From: Stentor roeselii
Lineage: Eukaryota; Ciliophora; Heterotrichea; Heterotrichida; Stentoridae
Assembly: GCA_006503475.1 (NCBI GenBank)
Contig: RSEH01000135.1
Coordinates: 1 to 64,000 of the forward strand
DNA: 64,000 bases
Direction of reading: 5' to 3'
The translations under genes and the position numbers were made by a program. Position 1 is the stretch's first letter. Each line of letters starts with the position of its first letter. The notes under the pieces were generated by a model that was not told where the DNA came from, did not search any database, and saw nothing but the letters and a program-made list of their open reading frames with translations. This document shows, piece by piece, positions 47,300 through 57,111 of the stretch.

Positions 47300-50200
47300 A
47301 TGAACTTTAAGATTGAAAAGGATGAAAGTGGCCGGAAAGTCTTTCTGGATCATCAGTCGAAGTTTGAGAAGAGATTGTTTCAGAGCATGATGAAAGTTTT
47401 TGAAAGAAGTGAAAATTATTCGAGTTTCAGGGTCTCGAAGTACTATTTTGTCCTGCTTTATGTTATTTTGTATTTACAATTTTCAAGTCTGCAATGGAGA
47501 CCTGGAATGAATCTTAAAGATTGGAATTACTTCCAGGTTTATTGGGAAGTTTTTTCATTTGCGAGGATTGACACGTTGGTTTATAAGTTTGATCTGCAAT
47601 TTCCTGCTTATTTGTTTTTAAGTGCTTGTATCTACGTGACTTTCGCATTGATTTCGATTATTTTTGCCTTTGCTGTTAAGAAGAAAGAACCTCCACGAAT
47701 TATTTGTGTTGTTGTAGGAAAGTTGTTGAAAGTAGAAAGTTCTGTTTTATTGATACCGATTCTGACTTTTTATTCTGTGACTTTGAGTCAGTTTATCAGC
47801 TATTCCCAGTTTTACCCTTCAGAGGTGCCTTTACCACTGAGTTCCTTTTACATGATAAACACAGTTTTTTGCCTGATTCTTCATCTCTTTCACATTTTCA
47901 TCACAGAGTCAATGTCAGTCGAGCTTCGTCACAGTTTTCGTGGGAAAGTATTTGAAGCGAAAGCAAGTTGTTCAATAGACTTAAAGCGAGTGCTTTCACG
48001 AGTGATAATAGTGGAGCTTTACTGTTACTTCTCATCTTCGAACATAGTATGGCTTCACTTGATGTGCTGTGTTGTTTGTAGCTGGTTAGGTTCGATGTAC
48101 ATTCTTTACATTCCTTACTACAACAAAGGTCCTAATTTCATCACTTTTACTAAAATTTCCTGCGAATTCGTCACTAGTGTCAGCTTTTTAGTCGCTCGGT
48201 ACTTGGACAGCAGCTCGTTTTTGCTTTTGTTTAACTTGTTCGTAGTTCCACTTGTCGGGTACCTTTCATTTGAAGTCGTCACTTGGAGGTATAAACATCT
48301 CGCTGGATTAAAATTTGAAGATATTGGAAACCCGCTACTTGTGGAAATCTTTTTAAGGCAAGAACTTTGCAAAAGTGAAGGAAATTCATCGATTATTGAA
48401 AAATTTACCAGGTTTTCACAGCAGAAAAAACATGATTTGGGGTTAATTGCTATTTGGGAATGTAATTATTGCATTTATTCATTGGAAGATTTTCGACTGG
48501 CTTATATTAAACTGGCAAAAGTTAAGAAATCGAATTTTTCATTTGAAATTTCTTTTCAGGAGTTCAAGTGTTTCAAGATTTTAAAGGAAAATGGAAGGGA
48601 CTTGTTGGAAGACTTGAACTTTTTGAATTATATTTTTAAATTGACAAGGGCGAAGCAGGTTGATAGAACAATCGCAAAGGCTTATGTCAACTTTTTGACT
48701 GAAATTGTTTCAGCTGAACCTTCTGTGATTGCTTTAGAGGAGTACTTAGCTGCTTTGTATCAACATTTGAAGTCTTTGAAGAGGTCTTATGAGTCTTTAT
48801 GCAGCAAGTACCATAAAGGAAATGAAAGTCGAAAACTTTGGACGACTTTTAATGAAGATATTTTTGAATATGCTGATCCATTGACTATTTCAAAATTGAA
48901 GTATAAAGAAACTGATAAGATTTTCATGAATGTTATTAACTATTTTGATGAAAGTAATGGAATTATGCTGGTTTCAGCTGAAAAGGAAACTGCGGGGAAT
49001 ATTTTATATGTAAATGAACAGTTTGCAAGGCTGATTGAAGGAAATGTGCATACTTTGACTAACACCCAACTCAATACTTTGATACCTGTTCCTTATTCAA
49101 ACGAACACAACTCATTTTTGGTTAACTATGCTGATCGATGCATTAAAAGTAGTGTTGATTTTCCTTCAGCTTTATTTTTATTAACTGACAGAGGGTTCCT
49201 AGTTGAGTGCTTTTTGTCCATTTCTTGTGCATCTCTTAATTGTCATACATTTTACCTTGTTTTAACTAAAAAAATGGCGAATTGCAGACAAATCGCTTTG
49301 ATTAATTCAGAAGGACTGATTTATGAACATAGTGAAAACTTAAAATTCTTCATTTCAAACCAAAGAACTACCTTTAAAAAATCCTTTATTCAAGAGTATC
49401 TCCCAAATTTGGATCTGCAAGCTCTTCACGCTGGAATCCCTCATGAGTATAAAGACAAGAACCATGATTTTTTTATTGTAAAAACAATAAAAACCATAGG
49501 AAAGCGCGAAATCATTCTCTTGAACTTTGTTAAAGATGAACGAGGACTTAGTGAATTCATGCAACTAGAAAAAACTGAGATGATTGATGAAAATGAAGGC
49601 AGTTTATTTAATACCATCAAAAACATGACTTTTGAAAAAGGAAAAGTAAGGTTTGACAAAAACGACCCAGCAGATGAGAACACTGAATATTTTCATGTGC
49701 TTGAAGAGCGAGACAAAGATAAAACAAGAAGCGACTCTACAGGACTTAAACTTGATGGAGTAGTCCTGGCAATGAACAAAGGTCTATTCTATGGAATCAA
49801 ATATGTCAGAATTGTAAAATGGATGATGATCGGAATAGTAAAAATTATTTAGATGGTCATATCAGTCTGTTCTAACGCGATTTATGTTTACTTCATAAAT
49901 GACCAGGTCACTCTAGCAAACGACGACTATCTTATCGAGCACTTCGGAAGTCTCATCAGTTTTGTTTTGTCTTCAGCGACTTCAGTCAATTATCTTCAAC
50001 TTTCAATCGACCTCAATCTTGACCATCTCCAGATAATGAAGCAAGCCAGCGACAAAGTTACTGACCTAGATGATAAAATCAAATCAGAAAAAGGTACCTG
50101 GAGCCAATGTCATAGAATCTCAAGAATCTTCAGTAAAGACTATCTAAAGGTCTTGTCTTCTGATAGACCTGATCCTATCAAAATGAATTTACAGAATTTT

Positions 50201-51358
50201 TTTCTGAAATTTAAAGAAAATACTGATTCTTTTATCAGAAAAGCTGAAAAAAAAATAAATAATGATTATGAAATGCAGTTTATTTTAAACAATTCTGTTG
50301 TTTTTATTGTGGATCAGTTGGAGAAAGACTTAGATGATATCAGACTCTGTGGAAATCAATGGCTCGGCGAGTTCAGAAAAATGAAAGAAATTTTGTTAGC
50401 GATTCAAATAATCGTCGTTTTTTCGTATTTTTTTCTGATGGTTTACGAGTCTTACAAAATCACAGAAATCAACAACTTTGTCTGGAATAAAATAAGTGAA
50501 AGTACTTATCATTCATTTTATGATATCAGGAATAAATGCATTCATCGACTCACCTCACTTCTGGATACGAATGAAGAAGAAGCTAATCTTTTATTTGACT
50601 GTAATCGGGTGAAAATCAATCAATTTCCTGTAAAGTTTAGACAAATGTGGATGTATCTTTGGAGAATCGGAATTTTTGTATTGATTTCAGCTCTTTATTT
50701 TGTTGTTTTAGCTGTTGTTGTAGGCACTGATATTGAAACTGCGATTTCTAGACATAATGATTTAAAAATTCTTTTATACCAGAAAGTTTTTTTAACTCAA
50801 GAAACTGAATTTTTCACGATTTCTCCATATTTTAATTATTTTCCGAAAGATTTCACGGATGAGCGATTTTTTAAGCTTATGGATCAATATTATGGAATTG
50901 ACCATCAGCTGATGTCAGAAAAGTATCTGGATAGTTTTCATCAAAATACAGATGATTACCTTCTGAAGTATTATAATCGATCTATCACTCACGGCTTACT
51001 GAATCACGATAAAATCGTCCGATTAGACAGTTTTTATTTATACAGTACCAATTACTCATCGGGTATCAACTCTTACAGCATCAGAGTCAATGAATTATAT
51101 AACCTGAACCTGAAAATCATTGATTTGATTAATAAAAGTTCGAAAGATTTGATAAATTCAAAGTACAAAACAATTATCACAGGAATTATTGTATTTTCAT
51201 TGTTTTATATATTGATTTATGGATTTTTTTACTGGCCTTACTTTAACAAAAAAATGAATCAAATGAGGAAAATGAAAAAGCTTTGCCCGATTTTCATGTC
51301 ATCTGACCTTACATCTCATACAAATGACAAAAGTATGAAAAGTCATAATAAAAATTAA
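47300..51358 (+). CDS. Large multipass membrane protein with PAS-like domain, spliced
   Basis: Two frames of 846 and 501 codons are joined in phase 0 by a 15-nt intron (49838-49852), giving 1347 residues. Six or more hydrophobic helices lie at about 50-325, then a large soluble part. A PAS-like domain follows at about 555-665 (NGIMLVSAEKETAGNILYVN begins it). A membrane helix is assembled across the splice site (KWMMIGI|MVISVCS). Three more helices lie near residues 1025-1045, 1115-1140 and 1295-1320. This layout matches the ciliate TmcB-like PAS-containing membrane proteins, putative sensors. The name is by architecture only. It may be sensory or mechanosensory. Confidence 0.8.
49838..49852 (+). 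other. 15-nt spliceosomal intron
   Basis: GTAAAAATTATTTAG, phase 0. It carries the TAG that would end the first frame. Splicing joins GGAATA to ATGGTC directly. The join lies in the middle of a continuous hydrophobic helix, which strongly supports removal. Confidence 0.88.
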
Positions 51359-51418
51359 TAGATTTCATTTTAATCAATGATCCTTAATACTTAATTAATT
51401 CAATAATAAACAAACTCA

Positions 51419-52414
51419 TTATAAATGGGAAGTCATGTTTGACCCAGTTTCATCTTTTCCTGTTATTGACAAACTAAGGACTTTTACTTCGGAATTCCAA
51501 TCGTGATGACCTTTTTTAGCATTTGTTTTGTTCAAGTAAGACTTTTCAACGTCTTTTTTACTTGTGAAAATCCCAACTTCTTTGAGTTTCGCTTCAAACT
51601 TATTGATTATCATTTCATCTTCGATAAGCAGTAAGGTCTCTTCGAAGTTATAAGTAAAATCTACAAATTCTGGGTTGAGAAGCAAATAAAAACACTCATA
51701 AAATTCTTTTATTGACCTGTTTCGATTTGCTGAGCATAAGATTTGTAAGGCATTTTCACCTTTTAAGTTCTTTTTATTGAAATCTGCTCCTGCATCTTGA
51801 AGAAATTTTATTAAAACGTAATTTCCTTTCCTGCTTGCAATTAATGCACAGTTTTCTCCGTTGTAGTCATCAATATATTCTATGTCGAATTCATGAGGAA
51901 CTATGTGGAAAGATTGTCTGTAAGAAAGAACAAATGAAAGCAAGTGAACGTATCCATATTCACAAATAAGCTGAATAGAATTATAAGAGTGGTGATTATA
52001 CAACTTGTCTTTAAAATTCTCATAACCCGATAAAGAAAACTCAGGCCCTTTGATATTAAAATTCAACTTCGTCTTCCTAACATAGTACTTGAAAATTTCT
52101 AAAGACCCACACTGCGAAATAAGATGAAGAGGGTAAATCCTTTGAGCAATAAGAAGAGTTTCCATCTTTTCCAAAGAGGCTCCAAGCATCTTATGAAGAA
52201 ACTTAAAGCACTTAGAACTACCAGAAACAATCGCATATCCAAGTGGATTAAAATAAACATGAGAAATTTCAATAAGCAGTTCATCAACATCACTTCCAGC
52301 GATAATCGCAAGTTCCTTAAGATTTTTCTCATTTTTCTCTTCAATCTCCTTAAAAAACCTGCTAGTGACTTCAACTTTCGTCATCTGGGGACTTTTATTA
52401 TTGCTGCATCCCAT
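51419..52414 (-). CDS. Ankyrin-repeat protein with MGCS lipid-anchor signal
   Basis: 331 residues. MGCSNNKS suggests N-myristoyl/palmitoyl attachment. Ankyrin-type helix pairs are visible: NPLGYAIVSGSSKCFKFLHK, YPLHLISQCGSLEIFKYYVR, NSIQLICEYGYVHLLSFVLS and NCALIASRKGNYVLIKFLQD, then GADFNKKNLKGENALQILC. The repeats run about 55-230, with a helical tail. It is probably a membrane-bound scaffold; the partner is unknown. Its ATG is 92 bp from the divergent Rab gene. Confidence 0.8.
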   Translation of the reverse strand: MGCSNNKSPQMTKVEVTSRFFKEIEEKNEKNLKELAIIAGSDVDELLIEISHVYFNPLGYAIVSGSSKCFKFLHKMLGASLEKMETLLIAQRIYPLHLISQCGSLEIFKYYVRKTKLNFNIKGPEFSLSGYENFKDKLYNHHSYNSIQLICEYGYVHLLSFVLSYRQSFHIVPHEFDIEYIDDYNGENCALIASRKGNYVLIKFLQDAGADFNKKNLKGENALQILCSANRNRSIKEFYECFYLLLNPEFVDFTYNFEETLLLIEDEMIINKFEAKLKEVGIFTSKKDVEKSYLNKTNAKKGHHDWNSEVKVLSLSITGKDETGSNMTSHL

Positions 52415-52506
52415 CTTCTAAATATATCCAAATTCCCAAAAAAATCTTCTAATTAAAACTTTTAATCAACTCTCTCCAACCTAGCATTAATAAAAGTGAT
52501 CCAGCA

Positions 52507-53100
52507 ATGGACTGCGACATCCAAGTGAAAATCATTATTTTAGGTGAAGCCAACGTGGGAAAGTCCTGTTTGCTTCAGCGATACCTAACAGGTGAGTACA
52601 TCGAAAGTCAAGAAAACACAGTAGGAGCGAAATTCTTATCAAAGAAAGTGAAATACTACAACAAACAAGTAAAACTCAACATCTGGGACACTGCAGGGCA
52701 AGAACGGTATCAGTCTTTCTCGAAAATGTACTGTCGAGATGCAAAAGCTGTCATTTTGGTTTATGACTTGGCAAACCCTGAGTCAATCGAAGGAATGAAG
52801 CGTTGGTACAACATCATGAATCAAGAAACTCTTCCTACTGATTGTCTCGTCTTCGTCGCTGGAAGCAAGTCTGACATCGCTGATCCTTCTGAAGCCGTTC
52901 AAGATGAAATCGAAAATTTTTGCCTTGAAAATCGTGCTGAAAATTTCCTCGTCTCAGCGAAAACAGGCTCTGGAATTGAAGAACTCTTCGGAAAAATCGT
53001 TGAAAAATATTGTAAAACTATCACTGCTGCTAAACAAAGTATTGTTTTGAGTCACCAGAGTCAGAATAGCAAGAAAGGTAAAAAGTCAAGATTTTGCTAA
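52507..53100 (+). CDS. Rab-family small GTPase (Rab5-like)
   Basis: 197 residues. P-loop GEANVGKS (13-20), the switch-I Thr in ENTVGAKF, WDTAGQE (60-66) and the Rab-type YRDA-like YCRDAKA are present, with VSAKTG near the end. The guanine-specificity motif reads GSKSD (119-123), with Ser in place of the usual Asn of NKxD, which may weaken GTP affinity. The C terminus KKSRFC has a single terminal Cys instead of the common CC or CxC, so prenylation efficiency is uncertain. Sequence around switch I is most like Rab5/Rab22. Its stop lies 5 bp from the convergent stop at 53106. Confidence 0.9.
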   Translation: MDCDIQVKIIILGEANVGKSCLLQRYLTGEYIESQENTVGAKFLSKKVKYYNKQVKLNIWDTAGQERYQSFSKMYCRDAKAVILVYDLANPESIEGMKRWYNIMNQETLPTDCLVFVAGSKSDIADPSEAVQDEIENFCLENRAENFLVSAKTGSGIEELFGKIVEKYCKTITAAKQSIVLSHQSQNSKKGKKSRFC

Positions 53101-53105
53101 TTTAA

Positions 53106-54824
53106 CTAATTTTCTAAAGAATTCAAAATCGCTTTTAACATCTCGAAACGGGTTTTGTAAGCTTCGAGGAGAAGGTCTTGGAAAGAGTTTTCTAATGTGA
53201 AGGGGTTTGATTGGTGAAGGCTTTCGAGGATCAAGATTTGGTTCTCGATTGACTGAAGCTTGAAGAGTGGCTCTGATGTTTTGAGAAGATGAAAGGATTC
53301 TTTGAATAAAGAGGAAATATTTGAGATATTCGGAAGAATTGAACAGGTTTTCACCAGTTCTGGGTTGATTGAGTAAGTATCTATCAGCATTTGTTTGGAA
53401 TCATAGAGACTGTATAATTGGGTGTAGTCTGTGTAAATGTAAATCGAGGATTGCACTGGAAGGACGGTCTTGTAATTGTTAAATGGAAACTCGAAAACCT
53501 TTCTTTTCAATGAACCTGAAATTTTTTCAAACACGTCAAATCGCACCTGGAACTTTCGGCTTAAAGTGAAAAAATCGAAGTTATCAGCCTGGATCAAGTA
53601 ATTCGAAAAATCTTCGAAAAACGAAAGGTTCAAGATAATTATTTCGAATAAATAAATAAATTTGTATTGAATCTCGTAGTGACTCAGTAATTTTCTTAAA
53701 AAATCAGAAATTTCCAGATAAGACAACGGGACATTTCCTTGATTTATGTAATTTTCTAGATCTTGAATTAAGAGATTACACTGAGAAAAACTTTCACCTC
53801 GACAGTAAGCTTCAAGGATAGCGACTAAGATGAAAAAACTCGCAGAAATCGATTTGGATAAGTTTAAAAGTTCTGAATTCACCCAAAAAACACCTTCAAT
53901 TTCAGGAGCTAGGGTAAATAACTTGCGGGTTGTGTAAACTAATTCACCTGGTTTGTAGTATTTTAGATTAACTCCGCAGGTTTTTTGGTCTTGAAGAGAG
54001 GAGGTTTCTTCGAGGTTGCCTGAGTTGTTTGATGGGGAAACTATTGATCGACTTATTTTTTTCGCTCTTAGTGTTTTGGCTAAGTCTTGATGACAAATGG
54101 AAGGTTTTGACTGGAGGTTTATTGAAATATCGCTTTTCAGAAGATTATTGGTGAAAATTTGAGCTATCAATTTTCCGTCTTTTATGAGAATCTCAGCAGA
54201 TGTTCCTATTAAATATTTGACTTGGCTTTTTTCTATTGGAGTTTGGGATTGATAGTTGAAAACATTCTGTGATTGGACAAAGTGTGAAAAGGAGTGAGAG
54301 TCTTTAAAGTGAAACATTTCGACTTCTTCTCTTTTCATTGAGTCTTTATTGAAATCTTCTAGTTTCACTGAGATTATATCATTGAGTGAGATGTGCTGGG
54401 CCTCGAGTACTTCGGAGTTGCTTTTGGTATATATTCGATACCAGTCTCTTTCAATTGATGGGTTAAAGTTCCTAAAATCTTTAAAAACACCACCTTGAGT
54501 AATTTTCTCAAAAGAAACATTAAAAATGAAAAACTCATTTCCAATTCTACAAAACTGATTCTCAAAAACATCCCGTATCTGTCCATAAAACACCTGAACA
54601 CAATAATCCTTGCAAACATAAACATTTTTCAGTAAATTGTTGCAAACTTCAATATAAATCTGAGTATTCGGTTTGACAAGTTCTCTAGGAGCAGGTCCAT
54701 CTCCAAACCTAATCCTCGAGATTTCAAAGCAACTCTGCTTAATTATCTGACTATCATCCTGAGGTGTGAAAGAGAACTCAACACAATTTCCACTGACCTT
54801 AGTAATAAATCCATTAGAGTTCAT
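53106..54824 (-). CDS. Hypothetical protein, 572 residues
   Basis: The N-terminal 270 residues are beta-rich (KVSGNCVEFSFTPQDDSQ, FIFNVSFEKITQGGVFKDF). The C-terminal half, from about 290, is helical with many Phe, Leu and Ser. There is no signal peptide, membrane helix or catalytic motif I can name. The order, a beta-sandwich followed by alpha-helical repeats, is typical of vesicle-coat or tethering subunits, but no family signature was found, so no function is claimed. It follows the PPKL gene by 36 bp on the same strand. Confidence 0.65.
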   Translation of the reverse strand: MNSNGFITKVSGNCVEFSFTPQDDSQIIKQSCFEISRIRFGDGPAPRELVKPNTQIYIEVCNNLLKNVYVCKDYCVQVFYGQIRDVFENQFCRIGNEFFIFNVSFEKITQGGVFKDFRNFNPSIERDWYRIYTKSNSEVLEAQHISLNDIISVKLEDFNKDSMKREEVEMFHFKDSHSFSHFVQSQNVFNYQSQTPIEKSQVKYLIGTSAEILIKDGKLIAQIFTNNLLKSDISINLQSKPSICHQDLAKTLRAKKISRSIVSPSNNSGNLEETSSLQDQKTCGVNLKYYKPGELVYTTRKLFTLAPEIEGVFWVNSELLNLSKSISASFFILVAILEAYCRGESFSQCNLLIQDLENYINQGNVPLSYLEISDFLRKLLSHYEIQYKFIYLFEIIILNLSFFEDFSNYLIQADNFDFFTLSRKFQVRFDVFEKISGSLKRKVFEFPFNNYKTVLPVQSSIYIYTDYTQLYSLYDSKQMLIDTYSINPELVKTCSILPNISNISSLFKESFHLLKTSEPLFKLQSIENQILILESLHQSNPFTLENSFQDLLLEAYKTRFEMLKAILNSLEN

Positions 54825-54860
54825 TATAATTCAATTAAAGCCTTTTTGCAATCTATTAAT

Positions 54861-57056
54861 CTACTCATAAGACTTTTTCCTGGTATCAGTATTTCTCCAC
54901 CTCGGAGGAGTTGGAGGTCTTTTCTTGAGTGACTCTTCAGTTTCGATCCAGTTGGATCCATAGGGATTATCAACAGGGTAGATAAGTTTCGGTTTTATCT
55001 CAAGATTTTTCTTGAAAAACAAGACAGCTCCAGCATTTTTATGTCTTCCACAATAGTCAGTAGCAGAAAAGACAGTGATCAAGTCTCCTCCGGCGAACCT
55101 TTCAAAGCCATCCATGACGCATTCATGAGCCCTGATGATAAGACTGAGCCCGTTGGTATTCAAGAAGTCTTTCACCCTGTCAGGTCCGAATTTGACGATA
55201 TTCCCGGTGCCGTTGGGATCACGAATGACGTTTGGTTGAATTCCGATTTCCATGTCACTGTCTGTGGGGTCGCTCCATAAGATGTCGACTACGAGTTGCT
55301 GCATGTCGTTTGAGACCTCGTGGATCACTTCTAAGGGACGCGGTAGGGCATCGATTTGGTCTATTGTCTCTAGGGAACTACCGATACCTCCGTGAATGCA
55401 GATTACTTTGTCTTCTATTACTGCCGCTAGAGGAAGGTACTCGAAAAATCTGTTGATTCTTGCGAAGACGGATTTAGGGTCGTTTGGGTCTTCACCGAGG
55501 CGGACTTGGCACTCGTCTGACAGGCCGAAGGCATTGTTGATCCATTTATCTTCGTGGTTTCCTCTTATTAGATGAATGTGTTCTGGGTACTTGCACTTTA
55601 AAGCCATTAATAAGCAGATGGTTTCCAAGCTATGAGACCCTCGATCAACAAAATCCCCTAAAAACAAATAATCAAATCCTTCCAAATCCCCTCCTTCCTT
55701 TTTATTCTCAGTAGGACTTCCATACAAATCAAAAAACCTCATCAAATCCCTATATTGTCCATGAATATCTCCAAATATCTTAATAGGTGCTCTAAGTTTA
55801 AGTACCATGGGTTGATTTTTCACGATATTTTCACATTCTTCAGCCAAAGCAAAAATATGTTCACGACGAAATCCAAACCGAGCATTAGCCGGTGTGTCCC
55901 ACTCAGCAGGTCGCAGCAAATGATTAATAAAAATATTTTGCAAGGGATTTCCCCGATCAGTCGGATTGCTAACAACACTAATCGCAGTTTTTTTCTCAGG
56001 GGCCTGAGGCAGAGGTCGTTGTTCAGGTTTAGGTGAATTTTTCCCTTTATTAGCAACTTGTGAATTATTTCCAAAAATCCTTGACAAGTCAATTTTAAGC
56101 ATTTTACTTGTAGGGACATTTGGAGTTTCATGCTCGAAGCCGCCGTGAACGTATAGAATTGAGTCTAGGGCGACACAAGTGTGTCGAAACCGAAGGACTG
56201 AGTTGTACCTGAACCATTCTGCGGACTCTGTGTCGTAGATCTCGAAAGGAACTGACTCGCCCACAGTGTTGGTTCGGCCTCCCACGACGATCATGATTGA
56301 GTCTATGAAAAGCGTTGTGTGCTGGTATCTGTGGGTTGGAGTCATCGTTGCCTTGTATGGAGCACGGATCCAGTCCCAACGGCCGTCTCGGTGCTTTCGA
56401 AGGCCCCAGGAATCGTTCAATGCACTCTGGTCTACCGCTCGGCCTCCGAAGGTCACCATCATACCGGCTGCTGAACCTGTTGAACACAGAGCTGATGAGT
56501 GGTATACTCGGCCTGGAGGAGGACTTGTCACCTCAATTTTATTCCAAGCAAAAGGCGACCTCTCTACATTCAAAGTCCATACATCATTAATAGTCTCTGA
56601 TCCAGTATTCCCTGCAAAAATAATCAAATTTGGTTTAGAAAACACCAAAGTATGCCCATACCTTCTTCCAGGAGTGACTCCAACAACAGGAACAATCATC
56701 CAAGTAGCTGCTTTTTCTCCATTCCTAATATCAAGTAAAAACATATCATCACTAGCAAGACTTCCGCCTCCAGTAGCTCCTCCATAAATAACAAGCTGCA
56801 GTGATTCAACAGCAGTGGCAGCGTGAGCCGCTCTGGGTGTAGGAGAAGTTCCAGTCGCTTCAATTTTAGAAAAGGTGCGATTGAGCAAATCAAGACAGAA
56901 GGTATCTCCAGTGATAGAATATTTTCCAGTGTCCCCAGTGGCTCCTCCGAACAAAATAGCTTTTGTCTTGCTAACTAAAGTGATTGTATGTCCGAATCTC
57001 GCAAGTGGGACTTCTCCTCTTGCATCAAAGTTTTCAATAATAAGTTCTTTGGACAT
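54861..57056 (-). CDS. Kelch-repeat PP1-like Ser/Thr phosphatase (PPKL/BSU1 family)
   Basis: 731 residues from the ATG at 57054-57056 (MSKELIIENF). The frame is open 40 codons further, but that part overlaps the divergent kinase gene. Kelch repeats occupy about 15-340 (RFGHTITLVSKTKAILFGGA, RYGHTLVFSKPNLIIFAGNT, HSSALCSTGSAAGMMVTFGG). A PPP-family phosphatase domain follows (about 415-700), with GDIHGQ, GDFVDRG, RGNHED, HGGIG and RAHE, all metal and catalytic residues present. PPKL phosphatases are known from plants (BSU1, brassinosteroid signalling) and alveolates such as Plasmodium, where they affect cell polarity and morphogenesis. No regulatory tail is evident beyond residue 705. Confidence 0.94.
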   Translation of the reverse strand: MSKELIIENFDARGEVPLARFGHTITLVSKTKAILFGGATGDTGKYSITGDTFCLDLLNRTFSKIEATGTSPTPRAAHAATAVESLQLVIYGGATGGGSLASDDMFLLDIRNGEKAATWMIVPVVGVTPGRRYGHTLVFSKPNLIIFAGNTGSETINDVWTLNVERSPFAWNKIEVTSPPPGRVYHSSALCSTGSAAGMMVTFGGRAVDQSALNDSWGLRKHRDGRWDWIRAPYKATMTPTHRYQHTTLFIDSIMIVVGGRTNTVGESVPFEIYDTESAEWFRYNSVLRFRHTCVALDSILYVHGGFEHETPNVPTSKMLKIDLSRIFGNNSQVANKGKNSPKPEQRPLPQAPEKKTAISVVSNPTDRGNPLQNIFINHLLRPAEWDTPANARFGFRREHIFALAEECENIVKNQPMVLKLRAPIKIFGDIHGQYRDLMRFFDLYGSPTENKKEGGDLEGFDYLFLGDFVDRGSHSLETICLLMALKCKYPEHIHLIRGNHEDKWINNAFGLSDECQVRLGEDPNDPKSVFARINRFFEYLPLAAVIEDKVICIHGGIGSSLETIDQIDALPRPLEVIHEVSNDMQQLVVDILWSDPTDSDMEIGIQPNVIRDPNGTGNIVKFGPDRVKDFLNTNGLSLIIRAHECVMDGFERFAGGDLITVFSATDYCGRHKNAGAVLFFKKNLEIKPKLIYPVDNPYGSNWIETEESLKKRPPTPPRWRNTDTRKKSYE

Positions 57057-57111
57057 ATTTATAACCTCATAGTGAAATCTTTCTATTCTCACCCTTCTAA
57101 GTAATTCAAAT

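Noticed and set aside
56266-56787. 173-codon open frame antisense to the Kelch part of PPKL
   Set aside because: It has no recognisable domain and lies fully inside clear Kelch repeats.
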